DNA from: JACRLW01 sp050181465
GTDB lineage: Bacteria > Planctomycetota > UBA1135 > UBA2386
DNA: 21,272 bases
Assembly (NCBI GenBank): GCA_050181465.1
Contig: JBFXDD010000058.1
Location: forward strand, 1-21,272
Direction: 5' to 3'
Shown here: in pieces, positions 14,099 to 21,272 of the stretch
Position numbering within the stretch: position 1 is the first letter of the stretch
Layout of the letters: every line of letters starts with the position of its first letter
Position numbers and translations under genes: made by a program
Notes under the pieces: model-generated
What the model saw: the letters and a program-made list of their open reading frames with translations, nothing else
What the model was told of the DNA's origin: nothing
Database searches by the model: none

Positions 14099-15661
14099 TC
14101 ACTTCACGCCGTGCATCAGCTTGTTGATCTTGGGTGCGGCGAGGAACAACACGACGCCCGAACCGAGCAACAGCCAGAAGCTGAGTGAGAAGCCGTCTCG
14201 AGCGGACTCGATGGTCATGCCCGACGTCCCGGAGATCCAGCCGGCGAAGTTCCCGCCGAGCTTGTTGCCGAGCGAGATGCTCATGAACCAGGCGCCCATC
14301 GTGGCGCCGACCATGTTCGCCGGAGCGAGCTTGGTGACCATGGAGAGCCCGATCGGCGAGATCGCCAACTCGCCGATGGTCTGCAGCACGTAGCACAGGA
14401 GCAGCGGCCAGAACGGAATGAGTTGCGCCCCGAACTCCGTTGTGAATACCAGGCTGCCCAAGGCCCAGGTCAGCACCGCGAAGCCGAGCGCGTTGCCCAT
14501 GAGGCCGAGCGCGAACTTGCGCGGAATCGAGGGCTCCGCGTTGCGCTTCGCTGACCAGGCCCAGATGGCGGAGACCATCGTGGCGAAGATCACGATCGAC
14601 GCCGGATTCACCGATTGGAACCAAGCGATCTTGAACTCGAAGCCTTCGATCACCGTCGCGGTCTTGCCGTCCACGACCTTCTGAACGAACTCGCCGCCGA
14701 ACATGCGGCGATCCACGAGGCTCTCCGACAGGAAGGTGAACGAGCTTCCGGCTTGTTCGAAGAACATCCAGAACAGGATGTTCGCGACCAGGAGGATCAA
14801 GAGCGCGACGATCTTGTCGAGCTGCACGCGGTCGGTCGCGAGGCCGGCTTGCAGCAACATCACGGAGCAACCCGCGAACATCGCCCACAGGATGTAGTCC
14901 AGGTAGTCGCTGTTGGCCATCAAGAGGTAGGCGGGCGCCAACAGCACGGCGCAGCCGAGCGTGACGAGCATCACGGGCCCCATGCCCTCCTTGCCCGCGG
15001 GCGGTCCGCCCACGCCCTTGAGTTGTCCGCGGCCGAACAGGAACCACACGAGGCCCAGCACCATGCCGACGCCGGCGGTGGCGAACACGACCTGGTAGTT
15101 CGGCTTCTCGAGCGTGCCGCCCATCAGGTGCTGCGCGAGGAGGGTCGTAACGATCGGCGCGAAGAACGCGCCGGCGTTGATCCCCATGTAGAAGATCGTG
15201 AAGCCCCGATCGCGGCGCGAGTCGTCGGTCGCATACAACGACCCGACCATCGTCGAGATGTTCGGCTTGAACAGGCCGTTGCCGACGATGATGAGCGACA
15301 GGCCCAGCAAGAAGATGGTGTGGTCCTTCACGAACAGCGTGAACAACCCGATCGCTGTGATGACACCGCCGAGCAGTACCGCGCGCTGCGCGCCGAGCAA
15401 CTTGTCGGCGGCCCAACCGCCGAGGATGCCGGTCGCGTAGACCAATGCGGTGTAGGCGCCGTATGCGGTGCTCGCGGGCTTCTGGCCCGATGGATCACCC
15501 GCGTAGAAGGCGGCCACGATGTAGAGCACCAACGCCCAGCGCATGCCGTAGTAGCAGAAGCGCTCCCAGAACTCGGTCATGAACAGCATCCACAGGGGGC
15601 GTGGATGACCGAGGAGTTGGGGATACTCAGGGGGGCGGTCGGCCGTGGCGGTCGCGGTCAT
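14099..15661 (-). CDS. POT/PTR2-family proton-dependent peptide transporter
   Basis: This 520-residue inner-membrane protein has about 12-14 hydrophobic helices. The POT proton-coupling motif ExxERFxYYG is present in TEFWERFCYYGMRW, and the PTR2 signature in FYMGINAGAFFAPIV. Members import di- and tripeptides with protons. An insertion between helices contains LVDRRMFGGEFVQKVVDGKTATV, as in other long bacterial POT proteins. The open frame extends to a GTG at 15709, but the ATG at 15661 gives the normal short N-terminus and has AGAGGA 11 nt upstream. A TTGACT-N17-TAGACA promoter lies at 15727-15755. It is the first gene of the set ending with the FAD oxidase. Confidence 0.95.
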   Translation of the reverse strand: MTATATADRPPEYPQLLGHPRPLWMLFMTEFWERFCYYGMRWALVLYIVAAFYAGDPSGQKPASTAYGAYTALVYATGILGGWAADKLLGAQRAVLLGGVITAIGLFTLFVKDHTIFLLGLSLIIVGNGLFKPNISTMVGSLYATDDSRRDRGFTIFYMGINAGAFFAPIVTTLLAQHLMGGTLEKPNYQVVFATAGVGMVLGLVWFLFGRGQLKGVGGPPAGKEGMGPVMLVTLGCAVLLAPAYLLMANSDYLDYILWAMFAGCSVMLLQAGLATDRVQLDKIVALLILLVANILFWMFFEQAGSSFTFLSESLVDRRMFGGEFVQKVVDGKTATVIEGFEFKIAWFQSVNPASIVIFATMVSAIWAWSAKRNAEPSIPRKFALGLMGNALGFAVLTWALGSLVFTTEFGAQLIPFWPLLLCYVLQTIGELAISPIGLSMVTKLAPANMVGATMGAWFMSISLGNKLGGNFAGWISGTSGMTIESARDGFSLSFWLLLGSGVVLFLAAPKINKLMHGVK

Positions 15662-15726
15662 GCGGCGAGGAATCCTCTGTGAGTCGAATGGAGCGAGAGG
15701 GCGCGGCACGCCGCCGCGGCCGGGCC

Positions 15727-15755
15727 TGTCTAGCCGTGGCGGATGGGGGAGTCAA
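15727..15755 (-). promoter_or_regulatory. Probable sigma70-type promoter for the peptide transporter operon
   Basis: On the minus strand TTGACT (15750-15755) and TAGACA (15727-15732) are 17 nt apart. The -35 is close to consensus and the -10 is weaker. Transcription would start near 15720, giving a ~60-nt leader to the ATG at 15661, or starting just before the alternative GTG at 15709. Confidence 0.45.
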
Positions 15756-15795
15756 ACCATGCTCGGCGCGGTGGCTCGAGCCGTCGTCCGCGGTT

Positions 15796-15804
15796 AGGAA
15801 GGGA
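15796..15804 (+). promoter_or_regulatory. Strong Shine-Dalgarno of priA
   Basis: AGGAAGGGAG lies about 4-5 nt before the ATG at 15810. It stands out because most genes in this window lack a recognisable ribosome binding site. It supports the chosen priA start. Confidence 0.6.
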
Positions 15805-15809
15805 GCCCG

Positions 15810-18068
15810 ATGACTGAAGCCGGCGGACTGTTCGCGGATGCGCCCGAGGCGGAGCCGACCCGCTTCGTCGAGGTCGCGCTGAATCTGCCGCTGCGTACGA
15901 GCTTCACCTACGCGTTGCCGGCGGAGTTCGATGCGGAACCGGGCAATCGAGTGCGGGTGCCGTTCCGCGGTCGCGAGCTGCCGGGAGTCGTGATCGGAAT
16001 TCGCGACGACTGCGGTAGCGTGCCGCGTTCCAAGGTGCGAGACGTGCTCGCGGTGCTCGATCGCGAAGTCGTGATGCCGCAGAGCCTGCTCGATCTCGCT
16101 GCGAGGATCGCCGGCGACTACGGCTGCGCACTGGGCGAAGCGCTCGATGCGATGCTGCCGGCAATCACGAAGCAGCGCGGCGCACGCAAGGTGCCGCATG
16201 TCGAACTCGCAACCCCGATCGACCTCGCGCGCGCTGCGCTGGATCGACTCGAAGAGACTTCCGAACAGCGAGCGCGCGTGCTCGCTGCGGTGCTGGAGTG
16301 GGACGGTCCGATGCCCACGCTGCAACTCGAGCGGCAGACCAACACCAGCAGCAGTCCCTGGCAGACCCTGGTCAAGCACGGAATTCTCCGCCGTCGACTG
16401 ATCGACGAAGAAGCGGAGTCGCTCGTGCCCGACACGAGCGCCGGGGGGCCGCCGCCGGAACTCAACGAGGACCAGGCACGAGCGGTCCAGAAGGTCGGCG
16501 AGGTGCTCGATCGCCGTGAGCACCGAGTATTCCTGCTGCACGGGGTGACCGGCAGCGGCAAGACGGAAGTGTACTTGCGGATCCTCGAGCGAGTGCGCGC
16601 CCAGGATCGTTCGGCGATCGTGCTCGTGCCGGAGATCTCGCTCACGCCGCAGACGGTCGGGCGATTCGCGCAGCGCTTCCCCGACGTCGCTGTGCTGCAT
16701 TCCGGACTCACCGGTGCGCAGCGCGCGAGGGAATGGCTGCGGCTCTCGCGCGGTCAGGCGCGCATAGCCATCGGCGCGCGTTCGGCACTCTTCGCGCCCT
16801 TGCGCGACGTCGGACTCATCGTCATCGATGAGGAGCACGAGTCGTCGTTCAAGCAGGACAGCACGCCGCGCTATCACGCGCGCGAGGCGGCGATCGTGCG
16901 CGCGCAGATCGAGGGCGCTGTCGTCGTTCTCGGTTCGGCGACACCGACTCTGGAGAGTTTCGGTCGTGCGCGGCGCGGTGCCTACGAGTTGCTGTCGTTG
17001 CCGCACCGCGCGGGTCGCGGGACGGTGCCGCGCATCCTCATCGAGGATCTCCGAAAGGAAGGCAAGGAGCAGCGTGTGGCCGGGATCGTGATCTCGCGTA
17101 CGCTGCAGTTGCTGATGGCGGAGCGCTTGCGAGCGCGCGATCAGGTGATCCTGTTCCTCAATCGGCGTGGTTACGCGCCGGTGCTGGTCTGTCCGAGCTG
17201 CGGCACCGCGGTGAAGTGCACGCATTGCGACATCAGTTTGACCTGGCACGTGCGGCGCGGCCGCCTAGTCTGTCACTGGTGTCAGCACGAGCGGCGGCGA
17301 CCCGAGATTTGCGGCATGTGTTCGCATCCGCGACTCAACGAGTTGGGGGCAGGCACTGAACGGGTCGAGACCGCGGTGCGCGGGCTGTTTCCAGATGCGA
17401 TCGTCGCACGGATGGACGCCGACACGATGCGGCAGCGGGGTGCGCACGAGCGGGTTCTCGGCGCGTTCCGCAAGCGGCAGATCGATGTCCTGATCGGGAC
17501 GCAGATGATCGCCAAGGGGCACGACTTTCCCGACGTCACGCTGGTGGGTGTGATCTCGGCGGACGTCGGCCTGTTCTTGCCCGACTTCCGGGCCGCCGAG
17601 CGGACCTTTCAGTTGCTGCATCAGGTAGCGGGACGTGCCGGGCGCGGCGAGAAGCCGGGCACCGTAGTGGTCCAGACCCACTGTCCCGACAACTACGCGG
17701 TCGCAGCGGCTGCGGCGAACGACTACGAGCAGTTCGTGCGACAGGAACTCTCGTTCCGGCGCGCGACGGGCTATCCGCCGTACTCGCGGCTCGTGAGAGT
17801 ACTGCTGGAGAGCAAGCGAGAGTCCGAGGCGAAGGAGGCCGCGGTCGCGCTGCGCGAGGAGCTGCGCGACCTGAGCGACACCGAAGTTCTGGGCCCGGCG
17901 CCGGCGATCATGGCGCGCGTCGACGATCGCCATCGCATGCACCTGCTGCTGAAGTGCTTCACACAGGATTCGTTCGCCCAAGCGATGATGAGGCTGGCCG
18001 ACGTGGAGGATCGAACCACGCACTCGTTGCGGGTGACTCTCGATGTCGATCCCATGGCGATGATGTGA
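15810..18068 (+). CDS. priA: Primosomal protein N' (replication restart helicase PriA)
   Basis: This 752-residue superfamily 2 helicase reloads the replisome at stalled forks. The N-terminal DNA-binding part is visible at LNLPLRTSFTYALPAEFDAEPGNRVRVPF. Walker A is GVTGSGKT (245-252), Walker B DEEH (340-343), and the SSFKQDSTPRYHAREAA segment is typical of PriA. Eight zinc-binding cysteines form four pairs, CPSC (from 461), CTHC, CHWC and CGMC. Late helicase motifs IGTQMIAKGHDFPDVTLVG and HQVAGRAGRGEKPG are intact. The start ATG follows a good ribosome binding site, GGAAGGGAG, 4 nt before it. The length fits the family. Confidence 0.97.
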   Translation: MTEAGGLFADAPEAEPTRFVEVALNLPLRTSFTYALPAEFDAEPGNRVRVPFRGRELPGVVIGIRDDCGSVPRSKVRDVLAVLDREVVMPQSLLDLAARIAGDYGCALGEALDAMLPAITKQRGARKVPHVELATPIDLARAALDRLEETSEQRARVLAAVLEWDGPMPTLQLERQTNTSSSPWQTLVKHGILRRRLIDEEAESLVPDTSAGGPPPELNEDQARAVQKVGEVLDRREHRVFLLHGVTGSGKTEVYLRILERVRAQDRSAIVLVPEISLTPQTVGRFAQRFPDVAVLHSGLTGAQRAREWLRLSRGQARIAIGARSALFAPLRDVGLIVIDEEHESSFKQDSTPRYHAREAAIVRAQIEGAVVVLGSATPTLESFGRARRGAYELLSLPHRAGRGTVPRILIEDLRKEGKEQRVAGIVISRTLQLLMAERLRARDQVILFLNRRGYAPVLVCPSCGTAVKCTHCDISLTWHVRRGRLVCHWCQHERRRPEICGMCSHPRLNELGAGTERVETAVRGLFPDAIVARMDADTMRQRGAHERVLGAFRKRQIDVLIGTQMIAKGHDFPDVTLVGVISADVGLFLPDFRAAERTFQLLHQVAGRAGRGEKPGTVVVQTHCPDNYAVAAAAANDYEQFVRQELSFRRATGYPPYSRLVRVLLESKRESEAKEAAVALREELRDLSDTEVLGPAPAIMARVDDRHRMHLLLKCFTQDSFAQAMMRLADVEDRTTHSLRVTLDVDPMAMM

Positions 18069-18094
18069 CTGGCGCCGCGGCTCGTTCGTCGCGC

Positions 18095-18100
18095 TACGCT
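18095..18100 (+). promoter_or_regulatory. Possible -10 element of the GNAT gene
   Basis: CGCTACGCT puts a -10-like TACGCT 9 nt before the ATG at 18110, implying a leader of only a few bases. It resembles the sites before the TerB-like and M48 genes. No -35 is obvious. Confidence 0.25.
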
Positions 18101-18109
18101 GGTCGTGCC

Positions 18110-18649
18110 ATGAGCGCCTCGCGTCGTCCGATCGAAGAAACCTGCGGCGTCTATCGTCTGAACGAGTCGCATCTACCGGCCTTGCAGGAACTCGCCGCCG
18201 ACCCGGCGATCGCAGCGACGACACGAGTTCCTCACCCTTATCCTCCGGATGGTGCGGCGATGTTCTTCGCGCACTTGCAACGGGAGCGTGCCGCGGGCAC
18301 GGCGCACGTGTTCGCGATCGAGGACGAGGGCCGATTCGTCGGTCTCGTGGGCTTCCACGGGATTTCGGACGGTGTGGGCGAGATCGGTTACTGGGTCGGG
18401 CGTGCCGAGCAAGGTCGGGGCGTCGGGCGTCATGCAGTGCGCTCGGCGGTGCGCGTCGCCTTCGACTACCTTCGACTGCGAGCCCTTTGGGCTGAGGTAC
18501 TCGCCGACAACCTCCCATCCATCCGCATTCTCGAGAGTCTGGGCTTCCGGCGGGTTGGCGAGCGCGCGCACGATTTCCCGCGGTGGCCGAAGCTCGTGCC
18601 GCTCGTGCGGTACGAGCTCGAGAGTGACGTCAGCGACGTCGCGCGGTGA
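18110..18649 (+). CDS. GNAT-family N-acetyltransferase (RimJ/RimL-like)
   Basis: This 179-residue cytosolic protein transfers acetyl from acetyl-CoA to an amino group. The acetyl-CoA loop motif A is IGYWVGRAEQGRGVGRHAVRSAVR, followed by RLRALWAEVLADNLPSIRILESLGFRRVG, the motif B pattern of the RimJ/RimL and ribosomal-protein acetyltransferase group. The substrate cannot be told. The ATG at 18110 is chosen because it follows the priA stop by 41 nt and gives the usual length; the frame is open further upstream inside priA. Its stop is only 3 nt from the stop of the convergent exported-protein gene. Confidence 0.9.
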   Translation: MSASRRPIEETCGVYRLNESHLPALQELAADPAIAATTRVPHPYPPDGAAMFFAHLQRERAAGTAHVFAIEDEGRFVGLVGFHGISDGVGEIGYWVGRAEQGRGVGRHAVRSAVRVAFDYLRLRALWAEVLADNLPSIRILESLGFRRVGERAHDFPRWPKLVPLVRYELESDVSDVAR

Positions 18650-18652
18650 CGC

Positions 18653-19729
18653 TCAGTCGTGCAAGAGGCCGACGACGGGCACGTGATGATGGCGAAGAAC
18701 CGGTATGCCGCCTGCGCGCGCTTCGAGCATCGCGATGCCGAGGCTCGGCAGCGATGCGGCGAGCGTGCAGTCGAGCGCTTCTGTGGTTGCCAGTCCCTGA
18801 CTACCGAGTTCGACGGACTGCCAGACGAGGCGTGCGCTGAGTAGCGCCGGGTCGGCGGGCAACGCGATGGTGAAGGCGTGGGTGCTGCCATGGACCGTCG
18901 AGTGGTGACTCATTGTCGGCGGGATCGAAGCGATCGGCATGACATGAAGTGCGCAGCCGGGCGCACCGATTACGTTCAAGTTCCACGGTACAGCGAGCGG
19001 CGAGAATGCGAGTAACCCGATGGCGCCGGCGAACGGTGCAGTCGACTGTGTGAAGGTCGCCGTCGATCCAGCGACCAGCTCGGCAGGATCCGCCTCGACG
19101 CTCTCGGAGCCGTGTGCACCCGACAGAGCGAATGGCGAACACGAACTCCCGAGCTTGGTCACGGTGCCGCGAGCAGCATCATGGGCGGTGTCGAGCGGCC
19201 ACCAGCTCGGTTGCACGGAACTCGCATCGATCTCAATTGCGAGTGGGCCATCCGCGTAGGCGAACGGCGTCTGGAAGTCGATGCGAAGGGTGTGTGGTGC
19301 GACCCACCCGACGTAGCCGCTCACGCTCGATGTCGCTACTTGCAGCGACCCTGCGAAGACGAGGTTGGTGTTCGGTGCGTTGCTGGCGAAGTCTGCGATC
19401 GCAGCGTGTGCGGGAACGAGTGAGCGACCGATCCGTACGCTTGCCAGCGCGCTGCCGGCGGGCAGGTCCGTAGTTCGTGAGGTGTCACGGCGAAACTCGA
19501 GGGCCAGCAGATTGCGACCGCGTGCGGCGAGCAATGCTGCTTCATCGATGATGAATTGGATGCGACCATCGAATCCGATTCCTGGTGCGGCGTGAGACGA
19601 CGGCTGTTCGGCATCGGTCGCACTGGCCGGAACGACGAGGCGTGCTTGAGTGCGCACCGCGTCCGTGAGGGTCAGTGAGGCCGTCGTTGCGAGTGCGAGC
19701 GCGAAGAGGGAGGGCAAGCTGGGAGTCAT
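18653..19729 (-). CDS. Exported protein of a planctomycete-type secreted family
   Basis: This 358-residue protein has a hydrophobic N-terminus (SLFALALATTASLTLTDAV) that may be a signal peptide, though its n-region has no basic residue. The N-terminal domain (about 40-200) is beta-rich with FDGRIQFIIDEAALL, LEFRRDTS and HTLRIDFQTPFAY. The C-terminal domain contains APGCALHVMPIA and ALPADPALLSARLVWQSVELGSQGLATTEALDCTL. I associate that pattern from memory with secreted proteins of marine Planctomycetota; its function is not known. The start overlaps the upstream gene by 4 nt (ATGA, 19726-19729), and a 49-nt stretch of its 3' part has a paralogous copy at 21029-21077. Confidence 0.75.
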   Translation of the reverse strand: MTPSLPSLFALALATTASLTLTDAVRTQARLVVPASATDAEQPSSHAAPGIGFDGRIQFIIDEAALLAARGRNLLALEFRRDTSRTTDLPAGSALASVRIGRSLVPAHAAIADFASNAPNTNLVFAGSLQVATSSVSGYVGWVAPHTLRIDFQTPFAYADGPLAIEIDASSVQPSWWPLDTAHDAARGTVTKLGSSCSPFALSGAHGSESVEADPAELVAGSTATFTQSTAPFAGAIGLLAFSPLAVPWNLNVIGAPGCALHVMPIASIPPTMSHHSTVHGSTHAFTIALPADPALLSARLVWQSVELGSQGLATTEALDCTLAASLPSLGIAMLEARAGGIPVLRHHHVPVVGLLHD

Positions 19730-20007
19730 TGGTTGGACACCACTTCCACGGTTGCGGCCGAAGGCGATGGTAACTTGCGGTCAGAGATGAAGATCGTTGC
19801 GCCGCCGGGGATGCTCGGGGGCAAGCGCCACTCGGCGACGCCGTCGACCACCGGCACGGTGAATCTGCCGTGACCAGGGATGACGAGGCTCACCGACTTG
19901 ACGCCACTGCTCACGTCGATTTCCAACACGCCGCCCTCAACGACGGTCTCGGGTGCCCGAACTCCGCCCTGTGGGCGTTGCTTCGGACTCGTCGTGTCGG
20001 GAGTCAT
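19726..20007 (-). CDS. Small beta-rich hypothetical protein
   Basis: The protein is 93 residues from the ATG at 20007, or 96 from a GTG at 20016. After a Pro/Thr-rich start it is a run of likely strands: GVLEIDVSSGVKSVSLVIPG, GRFTVPVVDGVAEWRLP and GGATIFISDRKLP, which suggests a single Ig-like or similar domain. No signal peptide or cysteine is visible. It lies between the membrane-protein gene (stop 20020) and the exported-protein gene (4-nt overlap), so all three are probably one transcript. I do not recognise a family. Confidence 0.6.
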   Translation of the reverse strand: MTPDTTSPKQRPQGGVRAPETVVEGGVLEIDVSSGVKSVSLVIPGHGRFTVPVVDGVAEWRLPPSIPGGATIFISDRKLPSPSAATVEVVSNQ

Positions 20008-20019
20008 TGCAAGCACGGT

Positions 20020-20493
20020 CTACCGAGAGAGCGCTCGGAGGGCATCTACGAGCCCGCTAGAGAGGATCGGCGTGCCGAGTTCATCGTTCTCGGCGATGTT
20101 CAGGATCTGGCGGGCGAGTGCCCGCCGAGCGGACGGATCGAGCAGAGTGCTTGCGGCGTTGGCGGAATCGCTCACGGCGAGTGCTGCCAGTCGTTGAACG
20201 CCGTGCCGCAGGCGCTCGAGGGGTTGCCGTCCCAAGGCGCATGCGTAGAGAAACTGGGCGCGATGGGCCAGAAATGTGCTGTCGTCAGATTGCGCGAGCG
20301 TGACGGCGTGCTCGAGAATGACCTCGTCTGCGTCGAGTGCGGACGGCGACTCCTCGCGCGTTCGCCTGCCCGTCAAGAAACCGGCCCCGAACATCGCGGC
20401 GCCGCACCCGAAGGCGGCCATCCACAACGCCCGGCGGCGAGTGGGCGGTAACTTCGGTTCGGGGGCGAGCAAATAGACTGGTTCGAGTCGCAT
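20020..20493 (-). CDS. Single-pass membrane protein of unknown function
   Basis: This 157-residue protein has a short N-terminal cytosolic part with a basic stop-transfer PTRRRALWM, then one membrane segment (about 24-41, WMAAFGCGAAMFGAGFLTG), then a soluble helical domain of about 110 residues (VILEHAVTLAQSDDSTFLAHRAQFLYACALG, AALAVSDSANAASTLLDPSARRALARQIL). By charge the soluble domain is probably outside the cytosol. The layout resembles anti-sigma-type proteins, but no known anti-sigma motif is seen and no sigma factor gene is near. It is the first gene behind the promoter at 20527-20555. Confidence 0.65.
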   Translation of the reverse strand: MRLEPVYLLAPEPKLPPTRRRALWMAAFGCGAAMFGAGFLTGRRTREESPSALDADEVILEHAVTLAQSDDSTFLAHRAQFLYACALGRQPLERLRHGVQRLAALAVSDSANAASTLLDPSARRALARQILNIAENDELGTPILSSGLVDALRALSR

Positions 20494-20526
20494 GATTGAG
20501 GACCTCAGATCCAGGCGAGCGCGCCG

Positions 20527-20555
20527 AGTCTATTCTCGGTCCTTGGAACCGTCAA
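20527..20555 (-). promoter_or_regulatory. Sigma70-type promoter for the three-gene exported-protein operon
   Basis: On the minus strand TTGACG (20550-20555) and TAGACT (20527-20532) are separated by 17 nt. They match the -35 at 5 of 6 and the -10 at 4 of 6 positions. The ATG at 20493 is 33 nt after the -10, and a GAGG lies about 9 nt before it. This is the best promoter by eye in the window. Confidence 0.6.
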
Positions 20556-20822
20556 TGAACGGTGCATTGCTTCGGATCCGATGCGCACTGGTGACGGGCC
20601 GAACCCGGTCGGCGGGCGATCCAATCAACGCTGTCGTTCCATTGAGTTTCTCGAGCGGAATGCGTGCTGCGGCCCCACACCTCGGGGCCGACCCAGAGCG
20701 ACCGCCTTGGAATTGCCCAGTCGAGCTGGGCCCAGACGCGATTGCGGTGACCGGGGGACGCAATGTCTCTACCGCGCTATCCGTCGGTCCCCGTCGAGGT
20801 CCACGTTCACGGTCGCCGACCG
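20556..20822. other. Non-coding stretch with two adjacent hairpins
   Basis: No convincing gene is seen in this stretch. Two GC-rich hairpins lie side by side: a 7-bp stem CGGCCCC (20670-20676) with GGGGCCG (20684-20690), and a 6-bp stem GCCCAG (20715-20720) with CTGGGC (20726-20731). Neither is followed by a T-tract. They lie upstream of the operon promoter, so they could end transcription coming from the right, or belong to a small RNA. Confidence 0.35.
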
Positions 20823-21006
20823 CTAGCCCGGACTATTCGTGAACGTCGTCGCGAGATCGCCGCAGGTCGATGTCCGGCAAGGAGCTGCGTCGGTCGACGA
20901 CTGAAGCGTAGCTGTAGCTACGCTGCCAGGGAGGAGCCGACGTAGCGACGCAGCCGGGCGCGACTTGTGGCGATCGCTGCAGACGTTCAAGAATTGTCCG
21001 GGCTAG
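20823..21006 (+). repeat. 184-bp palindromic element, copy B
   Basis: This copy has exactly the same length as copy A and lies in the opposite orientation, with CTAG at 20823-20826 and 21003-21006. The first 128 nt differ from copy A at 2 positions, while the last 56 nt differ at 10. The central hairpin AGCGTAGC (20905-20912) with GCTACGCT (20917-20924) is conserved, and only the loop strand differs by orientation. The left arm is the one that occurs alone at 329-368. The right end abuts a fragment of a secreted-protein gene and supplies its stop codon. Confidence 0.92.
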
Positions 21007-21119
21007 TCGAAGTCTTCCAGTGGCAGAGTGGTTGCCAGTCCTGGTGTGCCGAGTTCAACGGACTGCCAGACGAGGCGATGGAGAGTCGGGGCGTGCTGCC
21101 GTCGGCCGTGGTGCGGTGA
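21003..21119 (-). pseudogene. 3' fragment of a paralog of the exported protein
   Basis: Read on the minus strand, this encodes LHRLVWQSVELGTPGLATTLPLEDFD and then TAG. It aligns with ARLVWQSVELGSQGLATTEALD in the exported protein at 18653-19729. At nucleotide level 21029-21077 and 18784-18832 match at 43 of 49 positions. An in-frame stop lies a little upstream (about 21132), and the rest of the gene is not visible, so this is a remnant. The stop TAG is the complement of 21003-21005, inside the terminal CTAG of copy B. The protein lacks the ~38 residues that follow this point in the intact paralog. Confidence 0.6.
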
Positions 21120-21175
21120 CGAATCGACGGCCTAGTAAGAGCAATCCGCACGTCGAATTCGCCGCCCCTGTGTCC

Positions 21176-21272
21176 TCAGCGCACGATCAAGCCCGCCGCA
21201 CCATCCGGCAGACTCCACGCGCCGTGGACTCGACGCAGGCTGCCGTCTTGCTGCCGTCGCAAGGCGACGACT
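21176..21272 (-). CDS. C-terminal end of an unidentified protein (5' end outside window)
   Basis: A minus-strand frame is open from the window edge to TGA at 21176-21178 and encodes about 31 residues ending DGSLRRVHGAWSLPDGAAGLIVR. The composition is protein-like, but the stretch is too short to identify. It may be the end of a separate gene, or an upstream, frame-shifted part of the same decayed secreted-protein paralog. Confidence 0.35.
   Translation of the reverse strand, partial: VVALRRQQDGSLRRVHGAWSLPDGAAGLIVR

Noticed and set aside
15729..15736. CTAGCCG near the peptide transporter promoter as another element end
   Set aside because: Only the first six bases match; the conserved CCGGACTATTC continuation is missing.
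15627..17249. A 540-residue minus-strand frame opposite priA
   Set aside because: It is an Arg/His-rich shadow of priA with no recognisable domain.
20763..20945. A 60-residue plus-strand frame running into copy B and containing LARTIRERRREIAAGR
   Set aside because: Its shared peptide comes only from the repeat arm, the part before it has no protein-like pattern, and it ends inside the element. I take it as an accidental frame.
1..21272. CRISPR arrays, tRNA or rRNA genes, integrase or transposase genes
   Set aside because: No regularly spaced direct repeats, cloverleaf-type sequences, or recombinase motifs were seen on either strand.

Overview
The window is GC-rich, densely coded bacterial chromosome. 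The best guess at origin is a marine-type Planctomycetota lineage. The reasons are the secreted protein family around 18.7-19.7 kb, the unusual Hsp70/GrpE/J-like operon, and a low density of strong Shine-Dalgarno sites with several possibly leaderless starts. This is recognition from memory, not a search. No phage, IS transposase, tRNA, rRNA or CRISPR was seen.

Layout. 1-0.3 kb: 3' end of a PhoH-family ATPase gene. 0.37-1.5 kb (-): a histidine kinase. 1.6-2.9 kb (+): a TerB-like protein translationally coupled to a beta-propeller lipoprotein. 2.9-4.2 kb (-): an M48 metalloprotease lipoprotein coupled to ribonuclease HI. 4.3-4.9 kb (+): a TPMT-like methyltransferase. 5.0-10.4 kb (-): a five-gene operon whose four junctions are all 4-nt overlaps. 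In transcription order it encodes an 801-residue helical protein of unknown function, a J-domain-like protein without HPD, a GrpE-like protein, an Hsp70 and a small zinc-ribbon protein. 10.7-15.7 kb (-): a four-gene set of POT peptide transporter, membrane-anchored FMN/3Fe-4S glutamate-synthase-like protein, small lipoprotein and FAD amine/amino-acid oxidase. 15.8-18.65 kb (+): priA and a GNAT acetyltransferase. 18.65-20.5 kb (-): three genes for an exported protein, a small beta-rich protein and a single-pass membrane protein, behind a good sigma70-type promoter. 20.5-21.27 kb: mostly non-coding, with a repeat element, a 3' fragment of a paralog of the exported protein and the tail of one more gene.

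The most unusual signal is a 184-bp palindromic element with CTAG ends, present in two full copies (10575-10758 and, inverted, 20823-21006; about 93% identical) plus a solo 40-nt end at 329-368. It has no transposase of its own and resembles a MITE or REP/BIME-type repeat. All three copies touch the 3' end of a reading frame. At two of them the terminal CTAG supplies the stop codon, and at the third the element encodes the last 16 residues and the stop of the FAD oxidase.

The second notable system is the Hsp70 operon. It is a self-contained chaperone cassette with a J-like partner whose catalytic HPD is replaced by Cys-Pro-Pro, and with a large orphan protein as its first gene.
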